This document shows positions 1 through 6,127 of a DNA stretch of 6,127 nt, in pieces. Within the stretch, counting starts at the first letter, position 1, and every line of letters starts with the position of its first letter. Origin of the DNA: Candidatus Delongbacteria bacterium. Lineage in GTDB: Bacteria; JAGOEH01. The stretch spans positions 1 to 6,127 of the forward strand of contig JAGOEH010000186.1 of NCBI GenBank assembly GCA_017997825.1, written 5' to 3'. The position numbers and the translations under genes were made by a program. A model generated the notes under the pieces. It saw only the letters and a list, made by a program, of their open reading frames with translations, was not told the origin of the DNA and ran no database searches.

Positions 1-1
1 G

Positions 2-721
2 GCCGTTTCTTATAGCCGGCTTCCCTTCGATCGGGAACAGGCATTCGCCGGCCTTGTCTTGCAGAACCAGGGCATCAAATTCGGCCTCAGCTACTTTGAA
101 TACCGGATTTCGGATATCGAAGAACGGAATCTGAATGGAGAATTGATTGGACATTTCAAGGATCGTCACCAGCTTTATACCCTGACGGCAGGCCTGAAAA
201 AGGGAACGTTCCGATTCGGAATGAATATCAAATACCTAAGGGAATCACTCTATGAACAAAGTGCCGGTGCAATTCTGTTCGATCTGGGGCTACTCTGCGC
301 AATCCGTGATAACGCGATCGTCAGTTATACCGTTTCCTCGATCAACCTTCCGGGGATTCTGGATGGTGATCTGCGTGCCCGGCTTCGCTGGAAGGTCGAT
401 CTATGGGAGGATAAGCAAACCCATTTTGAGTATCCCATCGGTCAGCGGCATTTGATAAGCTATCAACACCAGTGGTCCAAACTGCAAACCGGGATATCAT
501 GGATGCTGATCGAAGGGGACCGCGATCAATTCAATCTGGCGGCCCATTATGAACTGGCGGAAAACATCTCGGCTAAAGCGGCATGGTATGACCGGAAACC
601 GGTATGGGGGCTTTCGCTTGGACTGAAAATCTGGAATCGTACCAGCACCCTGGATTATGCCATTTCCAAAGAACGATACAGCGGAGACTATCGGCATTTG
701 TTCTCCTGGTCGGTTTTTTAA
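2..721 (+). CDS. PorV/PorQ family outer-membrane beta-barrel protein, 5'-truncated by window edge
   Basis: The reading frame is open from base 2 to the TAA at 719-721, giving 239 residues with no start in the window. The TTG at 59 lies inside this frame and is not a convincing start. Family hallmarks seen: a DIE motif (fragment residues 38-40) followed by a 'N-G-x-x-x-G-x-F' turn, a 'NIKYLRES' strand, 'LFDLG' (residues 92-96) and alternating amphipathic strands. It ends in an aromatic residue (WSVF), the usual C-terminal signature of outer-membrane barrels. Complete relatives are roughly 300-350 residues, so about 70-100 N-terminal residues, including the signal peptide and the Gly/Ala-rich 'GARxAAxGG' motif, should lie upstream. 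The family includes PorV, the type IX secretion shuttle, and PorQ, but most members have no known function. It sits 14 bases before a paralogue. Family assignment is fairly secure; a specific role is not. Confidence 0.82.
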   Translation, partial: AVSYSRLPFDREQAFAGLVLQNQGIKFGLSYFEYRISDIEERNLNGELIGHFKDRHQLYTLTAGLKKGTFRFGMNIKYLRESLYEQSAGAILFDLGLLCAIRDNAIVSYTVSSINLPGILDGDLRARLRWKVDLWEDKQTHFEYPIGQRHLISYQHQWSKLQTGISWMLIEGDRDQFNLAAHYELAENISAKAAWYDRKPVWGLSLGLKIWNRTSTLDYAISKERYSGDYRHLFSWSVF

Positions 722-725
722 CGAT

Positions 726-730
726 AGGAA
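726..730 (+). promoter_or_regulatory. ribosome binding site fixing the start of the second barrel gene
   Basis: AGGAA lies five bases before the ATG at 736. The frame of the second gene is open further upstream, to an ATG at 604, but that start would overlap the preceding gene by over 100 bases and would place charged residues ahead of the signal peptide. This site and the signal peptide behind it support 736. Confidence 0.6.
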
Positions 731-735
731 CAGCC

Positions 736-1653
736 ATGTGGATCAAACAGCGTATAAAGAAAATCTTTCTCATGATGGTTATCGGGATGAGTATTGGAAT
801 AGTCGGTATCCGGCCGACCCATGGGGCTTATTCATTAATGAAACTGCCGGCCGGCGCCAGACAGGCGGCATTAGGCGGTGTTAATCTGGTCATCCCCGAC
901 CTCTATTCCGCGTTGGATAATCCTGCCTTACTCGGGATTTCATCCGATAATGAGCTTGGCTTCAATTATCTTTCATTCTATGAATCGTTAACCCTCTCCA
1001 GTTTGGCTACTCGCTTTCACTACCGCCAAATGGGTCTCTCCTGCGGTATCATCAATCATTCAATCCAGGATATCGAGTTTTATCCGGATCATCCCACCGA
1101 GCTCCCCCAGTCCACGTTTGATGCTCATCAAATGCTGGCTTTTATCGGTACCGGGTTTTCGATCGGATCCCAGGCCTGGCTCGGATTCACCTCCAAATTC
1201 GTGTATCAGAAAATCTACCGGTACGACGCCCACGCTATTGCCTTTGATATCGGCATGATCCTTCGACCCGAACGCCTGTCCGGTCTCACCCTGGGACTCG
1301 GCTATCAGAATTTCGGGTTTTCAAGTCAGTTCCAGGATGAAAAGCTGAAATTGCCTGAATCCTTTGGATTGGGCGCGGGGTATGATTGGAAAATTTCCGA
1401 TCCACTGGCTCTGATCACGTCGATCAATTACCGCAACGGCCGTGCACAGGAACGATGGAGCTGGGGTAACGAAATCCGCTATGGAAAATGGCTTAACCTG
1501 ATGATCAGCCTGCATTCCGATAATGATATCAACCAGTCCTATTCACTGGGAACTCAGATTAACCTTAAATCCTATTCGGTGATAATCGGATATACTCCAA
1601 CCTCCGAGCCATTCAATGAGGTGACCGGGATCAGTTTGATCAAAAAACTTTAG
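736..1653 (+). CDS. PorV/PorQ family outer-membrane protein (complete)
   Basis: The protein has 305 residues. The start at 736 was chosen because AGGAA precedes it and the product opens with a signal peptide: basic residues (K4, R6, K8, K9), a hydrophobic core at about 10-25, and probable cleavage near T-H-G (28-30). Directly after comes the family's N-terminal hallmark 'KLPAGARQAALGG' (36-48), then 'YSALDNPALLG', the counterpart of the usual 'ATYWNPAGLA' segment. Further matches are DIE (112-114), 'AFDIG' (169-173), 'GLTLGLGYQNFG' and 'LPESFGLGAGY'. The same landmarks in the same order occur in the preceding gene, so the two are tandem paralogues. It should be a periplasm-exported beta-barrel. 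The C-terminus is 'SLIKKL' rather than ending in Phe, unusual for a barrel. PorV-like shuttle function in type IX secretion is possible but cannot be assigned from sequence alone. The gene ends 11 bases before the ligase gene. Confidence 0.85.
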   Translation: MWIKQRIKKIFLMMVIGMSIGIVGIRPTHGAYSLMKLPAGARQAALGGVNLVIPDLYSALDNPALLGISSDNELGFNYLSFYESLTLSSLATRFHYRQMGLSCGIINHSIQDIEFYPDHPTELPQSTFDAHQMLAFIGTGFSIGSQAWLGFTSKFVYQKIYRYDAHAIAFDIGMILRPERLSGLTLGLGYQNFGFSSQFQDEKLKLPESFGLGAGYDWKISDPLALITSINYRNGRAQERWSWGNEIRYGKWLNLMISLHSDNDINQSYSLGTQINLKSYSVIIGYTPTSEPFNEVTGISLIKKL

Positions 1654-1664
1654 ATTGGACTACT

Positions 1665-3854
1665 ATGAGGATTTTCCTGGGGTATTTTTTTAAACGATAT
1701 ACATTGATCGACTATTTTATTTTTTCCATTTTTATTATCGTCCCGATTCTGATTTATGACCGTCCGGCCATGTATATATCCCCTAAAATCCTGGCTATGA
1801 ATCTGCTGCTGGTAGCCGCCGGGATCTGCTGGATCTACCGAATGTGGAAAATCCGTGTGCAGAATTGGGAGTATACCCTATTCGATATGCTGCTGCTCCT
1901 CTTTATCGGATACCAGGCCGCTTCTCTGACCTGGAGCATCAATCCCCATCTGGGCATCGAGTTCCTTTGGCTGGAACTCCTGGCGGTTGGGCTTTATCTG
2001 CTGATTCGGACCGAAATACGGTTGAATATTCTCTTGAGCGGTGTACTGGGCGGATTGCTGATTATAGGTTTTCCAATCAATCTTTATGCCCTGCTTCAGT
2101 ATTTGGGGATCGATTTTTTAACCAAACCGGCCGATTTCGATACCTTAGCTGTCAGTACGTTCGGGAACAAGAATTTCCTGGGGGAGTTCCTGATTTTTAT
2201 CATGCTGATTCATTTTTATTTTTTAACGGTACGGCATTCGATAATTTTCTATTTGGCCTGGGGTATATCCTTTATGTTGTCGTTGACCGTCATCATGATT
2301 ATCTTGTCGAAGACAACCATGCTTTCTTTTCTGATCCTGGCGATAGGAATAATGGTCCTATACATCCATCTTTACTGGGTGAAAATTCGCCGGTATCGCC
2401 GGAAAATCGCCGGGATGGCGCTTGCCGCTTTGGTTGTGTTGGGATTGGGGTATGCGGTGTCGGCCTGGATCCCGTTCAAGGTCGATCCACAGCGCTACTA
2501 TATTTCATTCGGATATCGTCATGCGGAACGGGATGCCGGTATGGACCGCAGACAAAACCTCCAGGCTGCGATCAATAATCAGATTTTGATGAACGGCTGG
2601 AGGATGAGAGAATTATTTACCATGGTGACCCAATCGGGCGGTAGTGAGAATATCATGATTCGGTATTACATTTGGAAAAATACCCTGCCGATTATTCGGG
2701 AACATTTATGGTTCGGAACAGGCTTAAAGAATTGGCAGATTCATTATTTCAGATTTAGAGGGATCGAGGAGAAACGGATTGCGGATCATCTGGCCGGATC
2801 CGGTGCGACAGCGCTGGATGCCCATAATGAGTTTCTTCAGGTCTCGGCGGAGCTCGGCTTAATCGGTTTGCTGCTGTCTTTGGGATTGTTGGGACTTCTG
2901 CTTTATTCCGGTATCCGTCGTTATTTCACCGATTCATCGCTGCATGATCGATTTGTTTCCGGCCTCTTCACTCTGTATGTAATTCTTGTGGCTTTTCAGA
3001 GCCTGACTGGATTTACTATGCACAATGTATTTCCAATGATCAGCCTGAGTCTGGTCGCTCCATGGCTGGCCGCCAAACAGAAACGGATTGGATCTTTACC
3101 CGGTGCCCGCTGGTTTTTTATGGGACTGGTGGTGGTTTTAGGCTGGGGATTGGTTTGGAATTACCGCTATTTACGACGGGATTACTTCACCATTCTGTCC
3201 CAGATCTATCTCTCCCGTGGGGATCTCCGGAACGCCGAGATCGGATATCGCAACGCCCTGCATTATACCCCCGATGATTACCAGCTAAATTTCTGGTTGG
3301 CCGGGGTGCTGATAGAAAAAGCCGGCTATTTTCAGCACCGGAATCAACCCGATCTCTACCGCCAAAGCTGTATGGACGCCGTCACCTGCTGGAAGGAATC
3401 CTTAATCCGGCACCCTTATCTTGAACGGGCCTATTATAATATCGGTAATGTCTATCTTGAATTCGGCGATTATAAACGGGCGGAATACTACTTTCTAAAG
3501 GCCATCGAGGTGTTTCCGACCTATACCGTGGCCTATACCAATCTGGGTAATATCTATGCCCTGATCGGAATTGAACTGGTTACAGCCGATTCTAAGGATC
3601 AGCGCGCCAAAGCACTATTCGAGAAAGCGCTCGATCATCATCTCAAAGCCATGGATTTCTATCAGAATGAATACAGCTATGTCAAAGACCCGGCTTTGCT
3701 GAAAAATCTCGGTATCGATTATCACTATCTGGATATGCCGTCCAAAGCCATCGAATTTTATGAACGCTACCTTCAAGCCGTACCGGCGCTTTCCCCCCAG
3801 GAACGGGAAGAAGTCCTCAAGGCCATCGATGAAAACCGATCGAGGCTGCCATGA
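1665..3854 (+). CDS. O-antigen ligase/polymerase (WaaL/Wzy_C) superfamily protein with C-terminal TPR domain
   Basis: The protein has 729 residues. Residues 1-505 hold about 12-13 hydrophobic segments (for example 14-31, 42-59, 73-90, 98-115, 120-146, 193-214, 218-236, 249-268, 398-416, 430-447, 483-500), with a large predicted periplasmic loop at about 269-397. Superfamily motifs: 'FGNKNFLGEF' (166-175), 'RYYIW' (333-337), 'FGTGLKNW' (350-357) and 'AHNEFLQVSAELGLIG' (386-401). H387 matches the conserved loop histidine of this family. Residues 511-729 are soluble and TPR-like: about 511-538, 589-622 ('YYNIGNVYLEFGDYKRAEYYF'-type helix pair; clearest), 623-665 with an insertion, and 677-710. 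Family members move or polymerise undecaprenyl-linked glycans in the periplasm, onto lipid A core, a growing polymer or, as PglL, protein; which applies here cannot be read off. The start is the first in-frame ATG after the previous stop, with only a weak Shine-Dalgarno (TTGGA). It shares an ATGA with the VanZ gene, suggesting translational coupling. Confidence 0.9.
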   Translation: MRIFLGYFFKRYTLIDYFIFSIFIIVPILIYDRPAMYISPKILAMNLLLVAAGICWIYRMWKIRVQNWEYTLFDMLLLLFIGYQAASLTWSINPHLGIEFLWLELLAVGLYLLIRTEIRLNILLSGVLGGLLIIGFPINLYALLQYLGIDFLTKPADFDTLAVSTFGNKNFLGEFLIFIMLIHFYFLTVRHSIIFYLAWGISFMLSLTVIMIILSKTTMLSFLILAIGIMVLYIHLYWVKIRRYRRKIAGMALAALVVLGLGYAVSAWIPFKVDPQRYYISFGYRHAERDAGMDRRQNLQAAINNQILMNGWRMRELFTMVTQSGGSENIMIRYYIWKNTLPIIREHLWFGTGLKNWQIHYFRFRGIEEKRIADHLAGSGATALDAHNEFLQVSAELGLIGLLLSLGLLGLLLYSGIRRYFTDSSLHDRFVSGLFTLYVILVAFQSLTGFTMHNVFPMISLSLVAPWLAAKQKRIGSLPGARWFFMGLVVVLGWGLVWNYRYLRRDYFTILSQIYLSRGDLRNAEIGYRNALHYTPDDYQLNFWLAGVLIEKAGYFQHRNQPDLYRQSCMDAVTCWKESLIRHPYLERAYYNIGNVYLEFGDYKRAEYYFLKAIEVFPTYTVAYTNLGNIYALIGIELVTADSKDQRAKALFEKALDHHLKAMDFYQNEYSYVKDPALLKNLGIDYHYLDMPSKAIEFYERYLQAVPALSPQEREEVLKAIDENRSRLP
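3842..3845 (+). promoter_or_regulatory. ribosome binding site of the VanZ-family gene
   Basis: GAGG lies five bases before the ATG at 3851, inside the last codons of the ligase gene. It supports the overlapping ATGA start and hence re-initiation or coupling of the two genes. Confidence 0.5.
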
Positions 3855-4246
3855 AATGGTCTAAACCAATGATGTGGTCTGTTCCGGCTTTGGCATACAG
3901 TCTGCTGATCATCTATCTGTCCCATCAGAGCCAGCCGATCCCCCAGATGGAAAGCTGGATGAACTGGGATAAATTCCTTCATTTTGTGGAATATAGTGTG
4001 TGGACTTTTTTGTGGTGGCTGCCCATTCGGTACTTGAACTTCAAGCCGGTTCGACTGTTAACCGGTCTGGGCATCATGGGCGCCTTGTTCGCTATCAGCG
4101 ATGAGTGGCATCAGAGTTTTATTCCGGGCCGTGTGAGCAGTTTTTCTGATTGGATCAGTGATAGTCTGGGTATTCTGACGATCCTATTCCTGATCTATCG
4201 GTTGATGGTGCTGCGAAATATGGAACTAAAAAAAGATGAAAATTGA
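3851..4246 (+). CDS. VanZ-family small membrane protein
   Basis: The protein has 131 residues, typical of a stand-alone VanZ domain. It has four hydrophobic segments at about 8-23, 46-60, 68-83 and 103-121. The two family signatures are intact: 'DKFLHFVEYS' (40-49, with D40, K41, H44 and Y48) at the start of segment two, and 'SDEWHQSFIPGRVSSFSDWISDSLG' split over 83-107 (D84, E85, Q88, P92, G93, R94, D100, D104, G107) between segments three and four. The biochemical role of the family is not settled. It is named after a teicoplanin-resistance gene, but most members are not in resistance loci and many sit in cell-envelope or polysaccharide clusters, as here. It overlaps the ligase gene by 4 bases and the following gene by 11. 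Antibiotic resistance should not be inferred from the name. Confidence 0.9.
   Translation: MKWSKPMMWSVPALAYSLLIIYLSHQSQPIPQMESWMNWDKFLHFVEYSVWTFLWWLPIRYLNFKPVRLLTGLGIMGALFAISDEWHQSFIPGRVSSFSDWISDSLGILTILFLIYRLMVLRNMELKKDEN
4222..4225 (+). promoter_or_regulatory. weak ribosome binding site of the secreted repeat-protein gene
   Basis: GGAA lies ten bases before the ATG at 4236, with an A-rich spacer, inside the end of the VanZ gene. It is the best Shine-Dalgarno candidate for that start but longer-spaced than ideal. Confidence 0.35.
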
Positions 4247-6127
4247 TCGTGGTCTATGGCTGATCATTCTGTTTTTTCTGTCCGGCCATGCGGCGGCTCT
4301 CCCTCCGCAGTTCATTACTCCTTCCTCTATCGATACCCTGTTTGAAAACATCGAATTCCAAAAAATCATTCAAGCCCGCGATCCGGAGAACGATTCCTTC
4401 TTTTTTACCTTGATCCTTAAACCCAATGGGGTTACCGATTCCTTATGGAATGACTCCACCCTGGCGGTGAACTGGATTCCACAAGTGGCTGATGTCGGTC
4501 AACACGGACTGAGTGTCGTGGTTCAGGATACCACCGGATTGAAAGATACCCTGGAATTGACATGGCGTGTCTTCAAAAAGAATGATCCCCCTTTCTTTGT
4601 GGAAAATGATATCGAGGTCATTCTCCAGCAGGGAGAGATCTATAATCACCCCTTTATTTATCGGGATCCGGATCTGGATCACAGTTTTACCTTTACGACT
4701 CTTCATAAACCATCCTCAATGCAGATTAACTCTATCTTTACGGATTCCTCCATTCTGGTGAATTGGCAGCCCGCCAATCCGGATGTGGGAGTGGACTCTC
4801 TGCGCTTTATTATCCGGGATGACTCGTTGGCATCCGATACTCTGCGGGTCCGGTTTGCCGTCAGCAATCGGAATGATCCTCCCCGATTCATTCCCAATGA
4901 ATTGACGGATACACTCTCTCAGGGTGTCGCCTATCAGCGTGAAGTCAAGGTGATCGATGAGGATATCGGTGACAGTCTGCGCTTTGCGATTCTCCGAAAA
5001 CCGGATTTGATGACCATCGAGTTTGATTATACTGACACCACCTTATTGATACAATGGACCCCGACTCTTGACCAAATCGGACCGGATTCCATCATTCTTC
5101 AGGTCCGGGATGACTCGTTGGCATCTGATACCCTAAAGGGTGCTTTAATCGTCCTGAACCGGAATGATCCTCCTCAACCCGGCACCATTCTGTATCCCAC
5201 CTCCGGCCAGGTTCTTACCGATCGCCAATTGAACTGCCGAATGACCAAAGGCAGTGATCCGGATGCATCCGATACCCTGTTATCGTATCGTTTCCTGTTG
5301 TTTTATGATCCGACCACCTCTCCGGGGGTTGCGGATGAATGGAGCTCACCCTGGATTCAAACCGCCGATGATATCATCGAGTACACCTTTCCTGACAGTT
5401 TGGATGAAGATAGCTATTATTACCTAATGGCGCAGGTTCGGGACGATTCAATGGCGGTTTCCGATTATGACAGCGTCAGGTTTTTTGTCAATACATTCAA
5501 TCAGTTGCCCTCGTTTGATTATTACACTCCGGGTGAAGGGGCCATTGTTCCGAACCGATCTCCCCGTTTGAGGGTCACGGAAGCGACCGACAGCGATGAT
5601 TCGGTGTTTTTTTACAGTTTTATCATCATGAACGGCACGGGAAGTGAAATGCTGGATTCAGCCTATAATCGAAGCTTGAACCAGTATACTACCGATGAGG
5701 TGTTAATGGAAAACGGAAAGTTTCTCTGGTCGGCCCGGGTCCAGGATGAGAGCGGAGGATACACGGATTGGAAAACCTTACGAAGCTTTTATGTCAACAG
5801 CCTGGAAGAGGCTCCATTTCCCCCTCAAAAATTCTGGATTTACGGAATGGATTCCGTTTCTCACTATATTTCGGTCAGTAATCCGACCTTTACCTGGGAG
5901 ATTCCATCCCTGCCCGATCCGGATCCGCTGACGCAAAAAAGTGATATTCGCTTTTTATTACAGATCTATGCCGATACCAATAGTGCTCCGATCTATCAGG
6001 TCAATTCCGAGAAGGGCGGCACCTACTACTTTTTCTCGGAAGGCGAACTGATCGAACGGGTTAGATACTATGCCAGGATAACGGCCATTGATCCGACCGG
6101 TCTCTATTCCACACCCTCCTCCTATCT
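4236..6127 (+). CDS. large secreted protein with Ig/cadherin-like repeats and FN3-like modules, 3'-truncated by window edge
   Basis: An uninterrupted frame runs from ATG 4236 to the window end: 630 codons and no stop. Residues 1-21 form a signal peptide (K2, R5, hydrophobic 7-17, cleavage site A-A-A before LPP). Residues 25-119, 120-216 and 217-313 are three Ig/cadherin-like repeats, each ending in 'NDPP' or 'RNDPP' and each with an acidic motif 25 residues in: D49-P-E-N-D, D144-P-D-L-D, D241-E-D-I-G-D. Two or three fibronectin-III-like modules follow (about 314-421, 422-523, and 524 onward), again with acidic motifs at D341-P-D, D452-S-D-D and D561-P-D and conserved Trp/Tyr. The acidic motifs resemble calcium-binding inter-domain loops, but binding is inference. 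The likely role is an exported, possibly adhesive or structural surface protein; no catalytic domain is visible in this part. Any anchor or sorting signal would be beyond the window. It overlaps the VanZ gene by 11 bases and is probably co-transcribed. Confidence 0.85.
   Translation, partial: MKIDRGLWLIILFFLSGHAAALPPQFITPSSIDTLFENIEFQKIIQARDPENDSFFFTLILKPNGVTDSLWNDSTLAVNWIPQVADVGQHGLSVVVQDTTGLKDTLELTWRVFKKNDPPFFVENDIEVILQQGEIYNHPFIYRDPDLDHSFTFTTLHKPSSMQINSIFTDSSILVNWQPANPDVGVDSLRFIIRDDSLASDTLRVRFAVSNRNDPPRFIPNELTDTLSQGVAYQREVKVIDEDIGDSLRFAILRKPDLMTIEFDYTDTTLLIQWTPTLDQIGPDSIILQVRDDSLASDTLKGALIVLNRNDPPQPGTILYPTSGQVLTDRQLNCRMTKGSDPDASDTLLSYRFLLFYDPTTSPGVADEWSSPWIQTADDIIEYTFPDSLDEDSYYYLMAQVRDDSMAVSDYDSVRFFVNTFNQLPSFDYYTPGEGAIVPNRSPRLRVTEATDSDDSVFFYSFIIMNGTGSEMLDSAYNRSLNQYTTDEVLMENGKFLWSARVQDESGGYTDWKTLRSFYVNSLEEAPFPPQKFWIYGMDSVSHYISVSNPTFTWEIPSLPDPDPLTQKSDIRFLLQIYADTNSAPIYQVNSEKGGTYYFFSEGELIERVRYYARITAIDPTGLYSTPSSY
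4813..4834 (+). repeat. 22-base direct repeat, copy 1
   Basis: This stretch, encoding the 'RDDSLAS' segment of Ig-like unit 2, is identical base for base to 5104-5125, exactly 291 bases downstream. After one mismatch a further five bases also match. A second shared tract (CGGAATGATCCTCC at 4869 and 5160) has the same offset. Confidence 0.9.
5104..5125 (+). repeat. 22-base direct repeat, copy 2
   Basis: This is the partner of 4813-4834, in the same reading frame and at the same position within Ig-like unit 3. A third, more diverged protein-level echo ('VRDDSMAVSD') occurs near residues 404-413 in the following module. Confidence 0.9.

Larger units (their letters stand above)
4308..5174 (+). 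repeat. three tandem in-frame Ig-like repeats (95, 97 and 97 codons)
   Basis: Units at 4308-4592, 4593-4883 and 4884-5174 encode repeats bounded by NDPP motifs (N at residues 116, 213 and 310, exactly 97 apart). Each unit has the order 'F-x-x-x ... D-x-D ... W-x-P ... D-S-L/T ... N-D-P-P'. Units 2 and 3 are clearly closest to each other; unit 1 is more diverged and two codons shorter. The first repeat begins right after the predicted signal-peptide cleavage, where 'LPPQF' takes the place of 'NDPPxF'. Confidence 0.8.

Noticed and set aside
59-721. Reading the first gene as a complete 220-residue protein starting at TTG 59
   Set aside because: The same frame is open to the window edge with family-like sequence upstream, there is no signal peptide at 59, and family members need an N-terminal region not present here.
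604-735. Upstream ATG at 604 as start of the second barrel gene
   Set aside because: It would overlap the first gene by 118 bases and bury the signal peptide 44 residues inside the protein. ATG 736 has a ribosome binding site and gives a proper signal peptide.
1844-2578. A 244-codon + strand open frame inside the ligase gene
   Set aside because: It is out of frame with the ligase, whose frame carries all the conserved motifs and hydrophobic segments. The alternative product is rich in Gly, Arg and Cys with no recognisable domain, as expected of a shadow frame.
3851-4246. Interpreting the VanZ-family gene as a glycopeptide-resistance determinant
   Set aside because: No other van genes are nearby, and the neighbours are envelope genes. 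The family name reflects its first described member, not a shared function.
4443-4897. Two minus-strand open frames of 87 and 64 codons opposite the secreted repeat gene
   Set aside because: They lie wholly antisense to a frame with signal peptide and regular domain repeats. Neither has a recognisable motif or a convincing ribosome binding site.
4813-5125. The two identical 22-base tracts as a CRISPR or mobile-element repeat
   Set aside because: There are only two copies, they are in frame at the protein-repeat period, and both encode the same segment of the Ig-like domain, so duplication of a domain explains them.

Overview
The window is almost solid coding sequence. Five genes lie on the + strand, with gaps of only 14 and 11 bases or overlaps of 4 and 11 bases, so it reads as one stretch of an operon. 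Both ends cut through genes: the first lacks its 5' end and the last lacks its 3' end. I see no tRNA, rRNA, CRISPR array, insertion sequence, terminator or clear promoter, and no non-coding stretch longer than 14 bases.

Layout: (1) 2-721, C-terminal part of a PorV/PorQ-type outer-membrane beta-barrel protein. (2) 736-1653, a complete second member of the same family with a signal peptide. (3) 1665-3854, a polytopic membrane protein of the O-antigen ligase/polymerase (WaaL/Wzy_C) superfamily with a C-terminal tetratricopeptide (TPR) tail. (4) 3851-4246, a small VanZ-family membrane protein. (5) 4236 to the window end, a secreted, Asp-rich protein of at least 630 residues. Its N-terminus holds three Ig/cadherin-like repeats, the last two exactly 97 residues each, followed by fibronectin-III-like modules. 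It stays open to the window edge with no stop codon.

Organism: PorV/PorQ-family proteins in tandem, Wzy_C-TPR fusions and long secreted proteins built of 'NDPP' Ig-like repeats are typical of the Fibrobacteres-Chlorobi-Bacteroidetes (FCB) group and related candidate phyla. With a base composition just under 50% GC by eye, an uncultivated FCB-type Gram-negative bacterium is the best guess. No marker gene here fixes the phylum.

How the genes may work together (inference): everything encoded acts at or beyond the inner membrane. There are two outer-membrane barrels of the family that includes the type IX secretion shuttle PorV, an enzyme that would transfer or polymerise lipid-linked glycan in the periplasm, a small membrane protein of unknown role and a large exported adhesin-like protein. 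This fits a cell-surface or secretion/glycan-attachment module. No core secretion component (PorK/L/M/N, Sov/SprA), sorting enzyme or visible C-terminal sorting signal lies within the window to prove it.
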